From: Flavobacteriales bacterium
GTDB lineage: Bacteria > Bacteroidota > Bacteroidia > Flavobacteriales > Weeksellaceae
NCBI GenBank assembly: GCA_900770875.1
Contig: CAAGLV010000151.1
Coordinates: 1 to 19,394, forward strand
Length of the DNA: 19,394 nucleotides
Reading direction: 5' to 3'
Shown: in pieces, positions 5,602-13,406 of the stretch
Position numbering within the stretch: the first letter of the stretch is position 1
Layout: every line of letters starts with the position of its first letter
Notes under the pieces: model-generated
The model's input: only the letters and a program-made list of their open reading frames with translations
What the model was told of the DNA's origin: nothing
Databases searched by the model: none
Position numbers and translations under genes: made by a program

Positions 5602-8253
5602 TTAGAATGTTCTTTTAGATCTACTGTTGTATTTTAAGTCGCTTAAGATTGATGATTTGATTCCGATAAAGAAACTGTAATATTTGTATCGTCCAATTGG
5701 ATTCCAGTTAAACGATAATTTAAAGCTTCGTAAATCTCTTTCGAATCCAAAATTAATCATTGTAATTTCATTTGCAACAAAATCGTAATTTGTATTTACA
5801 GAAATATCCCAATATGGTGTTGGTTTTACTTTTCCGTTTAATAAAATCGATCCGGTGTGTGTTGCTGGCGAATTTACCGAACTATTATTATAGGTATAGG
5901 CTAAAGTTGCGTTTAAACTCCACGGAATAGCGTAATGTGCATAGTTTAAATCGTCGTAATAAAAGTTTTCGTCGCGTACGCTTCCTTGTTTTTTGTAGTT
6001 TTTGGCGTCGAATTTTTTTCCTCCAAATGTCGAGTTATCCATAGAATATCCTGTTCCTAATTGGAAAGCCGTTAATCTTGGTGCACCTAATTTATCTACT
6101 AAAACTTTTTGGTTGTTTTCGTTAAGCTCTATTTTATAAGGATTAAATTGTCCTCCGAACTGGATGTTAACTTTTCTATCAAATAAACTTGTTGTTCCGG
6201 TCATGGCAATTGGCGATAATTTAAAGCTTTCTGCCGACATGTTGTAGTTTGTAGAAAATCGTAACGACTCGAATATTTTTATTTTTTTGCTTCCGCTCGG
6301 ATCGTTATCGTCTTTAACTTTTAATTCTAAATTATTTAATAAACTGATGTTTAAACTATTTGTTAATTGTGGAATTGATATTCCGTACAGCGCGTTCTGA
6401 AATTGGTTGTACCAAATTTCTTCGTTATTTGCTCCGACATAACTTTTGTAATATCCCCAACTTGGATTCTGAAAATTAGGGTTAAATGTATAACCGATTA
6501 ATGGACTAATTACATGACGAATTCCTTGCAATTTTGCATCTTTATTTTTGTTAAGAAACGTCCCGTAAATATTGGTAGATAAACTTGCTGTAAGGTTAAA
6601 TGTTCTGTAGGCATTAAACCCTTTAATCGTTTCTTCTTCTACTTTATTGTTGATTTGGTTGTACGATTTTACAATTTTATTATCTGCCCACGATTCGTTG
6701 TACGTAGAAGTTAAACTTAATGGGAAATAATTAAAAATGGTAACAGCTGATGATAAATTAACACGATGCGATGCTCCTAAACGCGAATCATCTTGCCACA
6801 TTTTTTTAGTAAAAAAGTTATCGTCGTTTGTTTTAATTTGGTTTGCCGCTTGCAAAGTATAATCTAAACCAAGGTTTTGTATTAATCCTTTTTTAGCACC
6901 AGCTTTTGGTGCAAATGGATAAATACGCGACATGTTTACATTTAATTGCGGTGCAGTTAATGTAATGTTTTTATTTGCCGAATTTTCTAAAACTGTTGGG
7001 TTTAAGTTCTGAGAATGCGTCATACTTAAAGTTGCAGTAAATGGCGAATCTCTAAACTTTTTATTTAACGTTAACGACGAGTTGATGTTGTTGTTATAAA
7101 CCTGTTGGTTTTGGATGTATTGTGTACTAATCGAGTTTTGATAATATCTAGAACTCGTAAAATTTACATTGGCATTAAATTGTGTATAAGGATTAGATTT
7201 TGGATCTTGTTGATGACGCCAAGTAATTCCGTAAAGGCTATTTTTACTATACGCATTAGATCCTGTTGTTAAACCTTTAATTCCTCTGATACGATTTTCG
7301 TAATTGATAGAAAATCCTCCCGAATATTTGTAATTCTTTTTATAATTACTTTCGGCTCTTAATCCCCAACTACCTTTGGTATAAATATCTCCGGTTAATT
7401 TTAAATCGAAATGTTCGCCAATAGGTGCATAAAAACCAATTCCTTCTACAAAAAATCCTAAATCGGCTCTTTCTCCCGGACGAGGCATTAAAATACCAGC
7501 CGAACGTTTGCTTCCTAACGGAATAAAAGAGAAAGGCGCAACTAATGGTGTCGGAATATCGTAAATACGAATATTAATTGGCCCTGTAATTAAGGTTTTA
7601 TTATCTCCTTTCGAAATTAATTTTCCAGGCGAAGTTCTTAAAACAAAATCGGGCTGATCTGTTTTTCCGTCTTTAAAATAAGTATCTGTTGTATAATCGG
7701 CACGGTGCAGGTACATAACCGAATCGTTGATTCGCTTTACACGATCGGCAATAATTACACCTTCGCCTTCTGTAATTTTTACATTGTAAGCTGTACCAAT
7801 TTTTGTTTTAAAATTTACTTTAAAAGCGTCTTGTAAATATTCTTGATTATTTTGTATAAATTTTGTAGGCTCTATAATAGCACCAATCGAGTCGCGCTTA
7901 CCTTCGGCGTAAACATCGCCAGTAGTCCAATCTAACTCAATATAATCAGCCAAAATAGTCATGTCGCCATACGACACACGTGCATTACGCATAAAGTATG
8001 ATTTGCGCTTCTTAAGGTCGTGTTGTTCGTCCTCAGATTCTCTATCCACAATAAACTCTAGTTTTTCTTTAACAGGAATAACGGTGTTTATTTTTACACT
8101 ATCTTTAACAGGATTAGAGTTGTCCTTATTCGCATTTTTATCTTTAATCTGGCCAAATGAAATGGTAGAAATCATTACCGGACTAAAAAATAATATCGAT
8201 TTTAATACGTTTGTAAACAAATTGAAAAACTTATTTTTTATAAATTGCGTCAA
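5602..8253 (-). CDS. lptD: LPS-assembly outer-membrane protein LptD (Bacteroidota type)
   Basis: This is the outer-membrane translocon that, with LptE, inserts LPS into the outer leaflet. The 883 residues comprise a signal peptide (cleavage near SFGQ, about 34-35), an OstA/LptA-like periplasmic beta-jellyroll (about 60-210, with DYIELDWTTGDVYAEG) and a long C-terminal barrel of alternating aromatic strands. The barrel ends in a Bacteroidota-type FNWNPIGRYKYYSFFIG segment. I find no cysteine in the whole translation, so it cannot form the disulfides that mature E. coli LptD. The start is uncertain: no ATG lies in a suitable place. TTG at 8253 gives a good signal peptide; TTG at 8220 (codon 12) also works and is favoured if the -7 element at 8251-8258 is used. 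It heads the lptD-ridA-(4-TM)-pdxA unit. Confidence 0.93.
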   Translation of the reverse strand: MTQFIKNKFFNLFTNVLKSILFFSPVMISTISFGQIKDKNANKDNSNPVKDSVKINTVIPVKEKLEFIVDRESEDEQHDLKKRKSYFMRNARVSYGDMTILADYIELDWTTGDVYAEGKRDSIGAIIEPTKFIQNNQEYLQDAFKVNFKTKIGTAYNVKITEGEGVIIADRVKRINDSVMYLHRADYTTDTYFKDGKTDQPDFVLRTSPGKLISKGDNKTLITGPINIRIYDIPTPLVAPFSFIPLGSKRSAGILMPRPGERADLGFFVEGIGFYAPIGEHFDLKLTGDIYTKGSWGLRAESNYKKNYKYSGGFSINYENRIRGIKGLTTGSNAYSKNSLYGITWRHQQDPKSNPYTQFNANVNFTSSRYYQNSISTQYIQNQQVYNNNINSSLTLNKKFRDSPFTATLSMTHSQNLNPTVLENSANKNITLTAPQLNVNMSRIYPFAPKAGAKKGLIQNLGLDYTLQAANQIKTNDDNFFTKKMWQDDSRLGASHRVNLSSAVTIFNYFPLSLTSTYNESWADNKIVKSYNQINNKVEEETIKGFNAYRTFNLTASLSTNIYGTFLNKNKDAKLQGIRHVISPLIGYTFNPNFQNPSWGYYKSYVGANNEEIWYNQFQNALYGISIPQLTNSLNISLLNNLELKVKDDNDPSGSKKIKIFESLRFSTNYNMSAESFKLSPIAMTGTTSLFDRKVNIQFGGQFNPYKIELNENNQKVLVDKLGAPRLTAFQLGTGYSMDNSTFGGKKFDAKNYKKQGSVRDENFYYDDLNYAHYAIPWSLNATLAYTYNNSSVNSPATHTGSILLNGKVKPTPYWDISVNTNYDFVANEITMINFGFERDLRSFKLSFNWNPIGRYKYYSFFIGIKSSILSDLKYNSRSKRTF

Positions 8254-8258
8254 AATTA
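8251..8258 (-). promoter_or_regulatory. Candidate -7 element overlapping the lptD start
   Basis: Minus-strand TAATTTTG matches TAnnTTTG exactly, but its last three bases are the TTG annotated as the lptD start. If it is used, transcription begins inside the longer frame and translation must start later, for example at TTG 8220. It could also be a chance match in AT-rich DNA. Confidence 0.35.
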
Positions 8259-8280
8259 ATCAAAAATTCAATCCTATAAT

Positions 8281-9588
8281 ATGAGATTTAAAATGATTAA
8301 CATGCAAAGGTATCTATTTTTTATGATGATGATACTTTTTTCTACATTTTCGTTCGCTCAAAAGAAGCCGAATTTTGTAGTCGTGTTAGATGCTGGACAT
8401 GGAGGTAAAGACGCAGGAGCGATTGGAGTTGCAGATTTAGAGAAGAATATAGCTTTAGATGTAGCTTTACGATTTGGAAACATGATTTCAAAAAATCATC
8501 CAGATGTTAAAGTTGTTTATACAAGAAAAACGGATGTTTTTTTAGAATTATGGGAACGAACACGCATATCTAACGATAATCACGCAAATTTATTTGTTTC
8601 GATACATTGTAATTCTGCAAAAAATACATCGGCATCCGGAACCGAAACTTTTGTAATGGGTTTAAATAAAATGGATGTAACGGATGAGGTTTCGAGACGA
8701 GAAAACTCGGTAATCTTTTTAGAAAAAGACCAAGAGAAATACGAAAAATTTAACCCAAACAATCCCGAAGCTGTAATCGCATTTGAGATTATGAATGCAG
8801 CTTACAAAGATCAATCGATTCGTTTTGCCGATTTAGTAGAAAAGAAATTTGTTAACGAACAAGGACGAAAAAGTAGAGGTGTAAAACAAGCTAATTTCCA
8901 CGTTTTAAGAGGAAATGCAGCGCCATCTGTTTTAGTAGAATTAGGATTTATATCGAATCCCGAAGAAGGTGCTTATTTAGCGTCAGAACAAGGGAAACAA
9001 GCAACAACCGAATCGTTATATAAAGCGTTTAAAGAATATAAAGCCGAATTTGATCGTAAATCGGGAATTACATCAGAAACTGATAAACCAAAAGCAACTA
9101 AAGTTGCCGAAGTTCCGTTAGAAGGAAAAGCTTTAAAAATTAAATTTTTAGAGACAACAATCAAATACTCAAACACATCGCCACAATTAAAAGGATTAAC
9201 TGATGTAGAAATTGTGCAAGACGGAACTAATTACGTATATTACTACGGAAATACAAATTTACAATCGCGTGCCGACGATTTATTAAACCTTGTAAAACGC
9301 AAAGGTTTTGACAAAGCAACGATTGCCGAGTTTGATTTAAATAAAAAATTAGACGGACAAAAAAATTATCGTATATTATTTATGTCCTCAAATAAAAAAT
9401 ACAAAGAAAAAGATGATCGTTTTAACGGTTTATCTAATGTATTGAGAGTGAAGAACGGAAGTATGTTTAATTATTATTACGGCGCAGAAAAAACGTTAGA
9501 TGGCGCAGAAAAAGTACTTAACGAAGTGCATAAAAAAGGATTTCGTAATGCTTTTGTTGTAACATTTAATGGTGAAGAACCAATATAA
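8281..9588 (+). CDS. N-acetylmuramoyl-L-alanine amidase (Amidase_3) with C-terminal tandem repeats
   Basis: This is a secreted zinc amidase that cleaves the lactyl amide between MurNAc and the stem peptide, used in cell separation. In its 435 residues a signal peptide (to about 26, FSFAQ) is followed by an Amidase_3 domain (about 32-255). Zinc ligands are H40 (DAGHGG), E54 (DLEKN) and H109 (SIHCN), with catalytic E220 in VLVELGF. The C-terminal part holds two similar segments (about 286-350 and 361-430), each with a YYYG motif and a later KKGF or KRKGF, resembling tandem SPOR-like peptidoglycan-binding repeats. The start could be ATG 8281, 8293 or 8302; the last gives a tidier signal peptide. 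It is divergent from lptD across 27 nt and no -7 motif is visible before it. Confidence 0.93.
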   Translation: MRFKMINMQRYLFFMMMILFSTFSFAQKKPNFVVVLDAGHGGKDAGAIGVADLEKNIALDVALRFGNMISKNHPDVKVVYTRKTDVFLELWERTRISNDNHANLFVSIHCNSAKNTSASGTETFVMGLNKMDVTDEVSRRENSVIFLEKDQEKYEKFNPNNPEAVIAFEIMNAAYKDQSIRFADLVEKKFVNEQGRKSRGVKQANFHVLRGNAAPSVLVELGFISNPEEGAYLASEQGKQATTESLYKAFKEYKAEFDRKSGITSETDKPKATKVAEVPLEGKALKIKFLETTIKYSNTSPQLKGLTDVEIVQDGTNYVYYYGNTNLQSRADDLLNLVKRKGFDKATIAEFDLNKKLDGQKNYRILFMSSNKKYKEKDDRFNGLSNVLRVKNGSMFNYYYGAEKTLDGAEKVLNEVHKKGFRNAFVVTFNGEEPI

Positions 9589-9616
9589 TAATTCGACTAT
9601 TTTTATAAATATTAAT

Positions 9617-9624
9617 TATTTTTG
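9617..9624 (+). promoter_or_regulatory. -7 promoter element of the MCE gene
   Basis: TATTTTTG matches TAnnTTTG exactly, in the 52-nt gap after the amidase stop and 16 nt before the GTG at 9641. It supports the GTG start and separate transcription of the MCE-HdrC-HAD-HdrB run. Confidence 0.55.
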
Positions 9625-9640
9625 CACAAATATATTTAAA

Positions 9641-10594
9641 GTGAAAATTTCAAAAGAAGCTAAAATAGGTGTTATTGTCTTAGTAACATTAGTAGGTTTT
9701 TTTATCTTATTTAATTTTTTAAAAGGTAAAAATGTCTTTACATCAGGACGTATTTTTAAAGTAAAATACGAAAATGTGAATGGATTAGCACCATCAAAAC
9801 CTGTAACAATAAACGGATTAAGAGTAGGTCGTGTAGAAGAAATTAATATCATCGACGGGCAAACTCCAATTCAATTTGAAGTTTTAATTTCTGTAGATAA
9901 AGACGTTATATTCTCTAAACAAACAGTAGCCGAAATTTACGAACCAGGATTTTTATCTGGAGCAGAAATTCGTTTACTTTTAAATTACGGGAAAGACATT
10001 GCAGAAAGTGGAGACTATTTACCAGGACGCTTATCAGGTGGATTAGTAGAAAACTTACAAAAAGAATTAGGGCCTACACAAACAAAAATCGATTCGGTTT
10101 TAATCACATTAAATAAAACATTAGCTGGAGTAGACTCGATGTTAGATCAAGAGAATAAACAAAATTTAAAATCGTTATTAATCAATTTAAACCAAACAGT
10201 TTCTTCTTTTGATGCAACAGCAAAATCAATTGAAAAAACATCAAACTCGGCAAATGGATTAATCGCATCTAACGAAAAAACAATCAAACAAACGTTAGAA
10301 TCTACCAAAACAACAATCGAAAAATTTGGTAAAACAGCAGATAAAATCAATGCTCTTGAACTAGATAAAACAATCAAAAATTTCGAAGAAACATCAAAAT
10401 CGTTAAATTTATTATTAGCTGATATCAACCAAGGAAAAGGTACAGTTGGTAAAATTTTAAAAGACGATAACATTGCGAACGAGTTAGAGGCTACAATTAA
10501 AAGCGTAAATGCTTTAGTAGAAGATTTAAAGAAAAACCCAAGTCGTTACGTAAACATTTCAGTATTCGGAAAAAAACAAGCTATTCAACCATAA
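9641..10594 (+). CDS. mlaD: MlaD-family MCE lipid-transport protein
   Basis: This is a membrane-anchored periplasmic substrate-binding subunit of an Mla-type system that moves phospholipids between the inner and outer membranes. I place the start at GTG 9641, giving 317 residues. The longer frame opened by an ATG inside the amidase gene would add 24 residues that spoil the N-terminus and span the -7 element. From GTG the protein shows a short basic start (MKISKEAKIG), one membrane helix (about 8-28), a single MCE domain (about 37-118, with VNGLAPSKPVTINGLRVGRV) and a long helical, probably coiled-coil region (about 130-300). The C-terminus KNPSRYVNISVFGKK is typical of Bacteroidota MCE proteins. 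The MlaE and MlaF partners are not in the window. It fits the envelope context of lptD and the amidase. Confidence 0.9.
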   Translation: MKISKEAKIGVIVLVTLVGFFILFNFLKGKNVFTSGRIFKVKYENVNGLAPSKPVTINGLRVGRVEEINIIDGQTPIQFEVLISVDKDVIFSKQTVAEIYEPGFLSGAEIRLLLNYGKDIAESGDYLPGRLSGGLVENLQKELGPTQTKIDSVLITLNKTLAGVDSMLDQENKQNLKSLLINLNQTVSSFDATAKSIEKTSNSANGLIASNEKTIKQTLESTKTTIEKFGKTADKINALELDKTIKNFEETSKSLNLLLADINQGKGTVGKILKDDNIANELEATIKSVNALVEDLKKNPSRYVNISVFGKKQAIQP

Positions 10595-10629
10595 ATAACC
10601 ATCAAAACTCACAAAAAAACTATAATTAA

Positions 10630-11958
10630 ATGATGAATTACATTCCTAATGTAATCTTTGCTCTACTAATGATTGGTGCGATATGGTTCTTTACCTTAAA
10701 CGTAAAGAAAATCATACGCAACATTAAGTTAGGTAAAGAAATTAATCGTTTTGATAATCCATCAAAACGATGGGCCACAATGGCTCGCGTAGCCCTAGGG
10801 CAAGGTAAAATGACAGTAAGGCCAGTAGCAGGAATACTACACATTATTGTATATGTTGGCTTTTTATTAATTAATATCGAAGTAATCGAAATTATGATTG
10901 ATGGTTTAACAGGAAGCCATCGCATTTTTCGATTTATGGGAAGCTTTTATAACTTCTTAATCGGATTTTTCGAAATCTTAGCTTTTGGAGTATTAGTTTC
11001 TTGTGTGATCTTTTTCATCAGACGAAACATTGTAAAAGTGCAACGTTTCTGGAAACCCGAAATGAAAGGTTGGCCAAAAGACGATGCAAACTACATCTTA
11101 ATTATGGAAGTAGCTTTTATGGCCGCTTTATTAATTATGAATGGAGCAGATCAGGCATTACAACAATTAGGAGCCGAACATTATCCAGTAGCAGGCGGAT
11201 TCCCAATATCATCTTGGTTAACAGCTCCGGTATTAAGAAGCTTTAACGATATTACATTCCTTACATTAGTAGAAAGAAGCGCTTGGTGGTTTCACGTAGT
11301 CGGAATATTCTTTTTCTTAAACTACTTATACTATTCAAAGCACTTACATATTATTTTAGCCTTTCCAAATACGTGGTTTTCTAAGTTAGAACCAAAAGCC
11401 GAGTTTACAAATTTAGAATCGGTAACTAACGAAGTAAAATTAATGATGGATCCAAACGCCGATCCATTCGCAGCACCAACAGAACCAGTTGGCGAACCAG
11501 AAACATTTGGAGCAAAAGACATATTCGATTTAAACCAAGTACAACTATTAAATGCCTACACATGTACAGAATGTGGACGTTGTACATCCGAGTGTCCAGC
11601 AAATTTAACAGGTAAAAAATTATCTCCTCGTAAAATTATGATGGATACACGCGATCGTATCGAAGATGTTAGCCGAAATATCGATAAAAATGGAGAATTT
11701 GTAGACGATGGTAAAACGTTAGTTAACGATTACATCTCTGCAGAAGAGTTATGGGCTTGTACATCGTGCAATGCATGTACACAAGCTTGTCCAGTAAATA
11801 TAGACCCATTATCAATTATTGTAGATTTAAGACGTTACTTAGTAATGGAACAATCTGCAGCGCCAAACGAGCTAAATATGATGATGACGAATGTAGAAAA
11901 TAACGGAGCACCATGGCAATTTAATAATGCCGACCGTTTAAACTGGGCAGACGAATAA
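10630..11958 (+). CDS. Membrane HdrC-like protein with two 4Fe-4S clusters
   Basis: This is a membrane electron-transfer protein of the heterodisulfide-reductase/GlpC type; the physiological donor and acceptor are unknown. In its 442 residues a membrane part with about five helices (5-25, 66-88, 108-130, 155-175, 218-238) resembles NarI/cytochrome b-type anchors. Histidines H71, H222, H238 and H240 are candidate haem ligands. A cytoplasmic ferredoxin-like domain follows, with clusters C312-C315-C318-C322 and C377-C380-C383-C387, each Cx2Cx2Cx3CP. The gene follows the MCE gene by 35 nt without a promoter motif. An HdrB-like partner lies two genes on (12508). Bacteroidota genomes carry this pair widely as (Fe-S)-binding proteins. 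Confidence 0.88.
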   Translation: MMNYIPNVIFALLMIGAIWFFTLNVKKIIRNIKLGKEINRFDNPSKRWATMARVALGQGKMTVRPVAGILHIIVYVGFLLINIEVIEIMIDGLTGSHRIFRFMGSFYNFLIGFFEILAFGVLVSCVIFFIRRNIVKVQRFWKPEMKGWPKDDANYILIMEVAFMAALLIMNGADQALQQLGAEHYPVAGGFPISSWLTAPVLRSFNDITFLTLVERSAWWFHVVGIFFFLNYLYYSKHLHIILAFPNTWFSKLEPKAEFTNLESVTNEVKLMMDPNADPFAAPTEPVGEPETFGAKDIFDLNQVQLLNAYTCTECGRCTSECPANLTGKKLSPRKIMMDTRDRIEDVSRNIDKNGEFVDDGKTLVNDYISAEELWACTSCNACTQACPVNIDPLSIIVDLRRYLVMEQSAAPNELNMMMTNVENNGAPWQFNNADRLNWADE

Positions 11959-12035
11959 AATTAGTTTTAATAAAATTGAACAACTAAATCTCCTTCAAGC
12001 TATTAATTTATACAATACATATACAAACACAACAC

Positions 12036-12470
12036 ATGGAAGATTTCTTAAAGGAAAAGATCGAAAACGGAGAAAAAGTAAGTCCAATTTTACCAGAACA
12101 CGTAAAAAATTATCTAATCGATATTGATGGAACAATCTGCGATGATATTCCAAACGAAGAACCAGAACGTATGTTAACTGCAAATGTTTATCCAGATGCA
12201 TTAGAAACATTAAACAAATGGTACGATGAAGGACATATTATTACATTTTTTACATCAAGAACCGAAGAACACCGCGAGTACACAGAAATTTGGTTAAATA
12301 AACATGGGTTTAAATACCATGGTTTATTAATGGGAAAACCTCGTGGAGGAAACTACCATTGGGTTGATAACCATTTAGTAAAAGCAACTCGTTACAACGG
12401 AAAATTTACAGATTTAGTTGAGAAAACGGTTTCTATCCAAGTTTTCGACGATGGCAAACACGAATCTTAA
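12036..12470 (+). CDS. Small HAD-superfamily hydrolase
   Basis: This is probably a phosphatase of the haloacid-dehalogenase fold; the substrate is unknown. The 144 residues contain motif I D29-I-D31-G-T (DIDGTICDD), motif II T73-S74 (FFTSRTEEH), a candidate motif III lysine K101 in GKPRGG, and an acidic motif IV around D111 (WVDNHL). There is no large cap domain, so it is a compact C0-type HAD. Flavobacterial relatives are, as I recall, sometimes labelled phosphoheptose isomerase; the sequence does not support that, as the motifs are HAD. It lies between the HdrC-like gene (77 nt upstream) and the HdrB-like gene (37 nt downstream) with no promoter motif, so it should be cotranscribed. Confidence 0.82.
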   Translation: MEDFLKEKIENGEKVSPILPEHVKNYLIDIDGTICDDIPNEEPERMLTANVYPDALETLNKWYDEGHIITFFTSRTEEHREYTEIWLNKHGFKYHGLLMGKPRGGNYHWVDNHLVKATRYNGKFTDLVEKTVSIQVFDDGKHES

Positions 12471-12507
12471 CTAAAGATTCAAAAAACACTAAAGACTACA
12501 AAAAAAT

Positions 12508-13299
12508 ATGTCAAATATAACTGTTAAAACAATGGCTCAATACATGGCCGAAGGTAAACAACCAGAAGTATTATTCTGGGTAGGATGCGCCGGAAGTTTT
12601 GATGATAGAGCTAAAAAAATTACAAGATCATTTGTAAAAATTTTAAATAATATTGGAGTTGAATTTGCTGTGCTTGGGACCGAAGAGTCTTGTACAGGAG
12701 ATCCAGCAAAGCGCGCCGGAAACGAATTTGTTTTTCAAGTGCAAGCTTTAATGAATATCGAAGTTTTAAATGCATACGAGGTTAAAAAAATTGTAACAAC
12801 TTGTCCTCATTGCTTTAATACATTAAAAAACGAATATCCTTCTTTAGGAGGAAATTACGAAGTTTTACACCATTCGCAATATTTACAACAGTTAATAGAC
12901 GCCGGAAAACTTACATTAGAAGGTTCCGAAACCTTTAAAGGAAAACGAATAACTTTCCACGATCCATGTTATTTAGGACGCGGAAACGATGTTTACGAAG
13001 CTCCACGCAGTTTAATCGAAAAATTAGACGCCGAGTTAGTAGAAATGAAACGTTGCCGTACACGTGGTTTATGCTGTGGAGCAGGAGGTGCACAAATGTT
13101 TAAAGAACCCGAAAAAGGAAATAAAGATATTAATATCGAACGAACAGAAGAAGCCTTAGAAGAACGCCCACACATTATCGCAACAGGATGTCCATTTTGC
13201 AACACAATGATGACAGACGGAGTAAAACACTTCGAAAAAGAATCAAAAGTGATGGTAAAGGATTTAGCCGAATTAATTATGGAAGCCAAAGATTTATAA
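12508..13299 (+). CDS. HdrB-like CCG-domain (Fe-S)-binding protein
   Basis: This is a cytosolic cysteine-rich protein of the heterodisulfide-reductase B / GlpC / LutA-type CCG family, the likely catalytic partner of the HdrC-like membrane protein. The 263 residues hold two cysteine-rich repeats. The first has C27, a degenerate SCTGD at 61-65 (C62) and CPHC (99-102). The second is complete, with C154, CCG at 189-191 and CPFC (228-231). The intact second motif could bind a noncubane 4Fe-4S cluster as in archaeal HdrB; the first lacks the CC pair. It is last in its unit: a clear terminator follows 18 nt after the stop. No flavoprotein HdrA or lactate-utilisation gene is nearby, so the reaction cannot be named. 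Confidence 0.88.
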   Translation: MSNITVKTMAQYMAEGKQPEVLFWVGCAGSFDDRAKKITRSFVKILNNIGVEFAVLGTEESCTGDPAKRAGNEFVFQVQALMNIEVLNAYEVKKIVTTCPHCFNTLKNEYPSLGGNYEVLHHSQYLQQLIDAGKLTLEGSETFKGKRITFHDPCYLGRGNDVYEAPRSLIEKLDAELVEMKRCRTRGLCCGAGGAQMFKEPEKGNKDINIERTEEALEERPHIIATGCPFCNTMMTDGVKHFEKESKVMVKDLAELIMEAKDL

Positions 13300-13317
13300 A
13301 AAATCTAAATTTAATAT

Positions 13318-13347
13318 AAAACCACTCTTAATATAGAGTGGTTTTTT
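13318..13347 (+). terminator. Rho-independent terminator of the MCE-HdrC-HAD-HdrB unit
   Basis: A perfect stem AAAACCACTCT / AGAGTGGTTTT closes a 6-nt loop (TAATAT) and runs into a T tract. It lies 18 nt after the HdrB-like stop and before the -7 element of the next gene. Confidence 0.9.
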
Positions 13348-13377
13348 CTTTTCTATCTCCATCTAAAAAATCCTTTT

Positions 13378-13385
13378 TATCTTTG
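13378..13385 (+). promoter_or_regulatory. -7 promoter element of the 155-residue protein gene
   Basis: TATCTTTG matches TAnnTTTG exactly. It lies 21 nt before the ATG at 13407 and downstream of the preceding terminator, so the gene is probably a single-gene unit with a very short leader. Confidence 0.58.
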
Positions 13386-13406
13386 TGTAAATAAAAATAG
13401 AATACG

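Noticed and set aside
8275..8280. TATAAT just before the amidase ATG
   Set aside because: It would be a sigma70-like -10, but it abuts the start codon and Bacteroidota sigma factor uses a different element.
9569..9640. N-terminal extension of the MCE protein starting at an ATG within the amidase gene
   Set aside because: It is not MCE-like, overlaps the amidase gene in another frame and spans a -7 promoter element; GTG 9641 gives a normal MCE N-terminus.
10147..10473. Minus-strand frame of 108 codons within the MCE gene
   Set aside because: It is an antisense shadow of the repetitive Lys/Thr-rich helical part of the MCE protein.
11001..11246. Plus-strand open frame of 81 codons inside the HdrC-like gene
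   Set aside because: It is fully contained in a well-supported gene in another frame, with low-complexity basic content and no recognisable motif.
13318..13347. Inverted repeat considered as an operator or insertion-sequence end
   Set aside because: Single copy, perfect stem with a T run directly after a stop codon; a terminator explains it.
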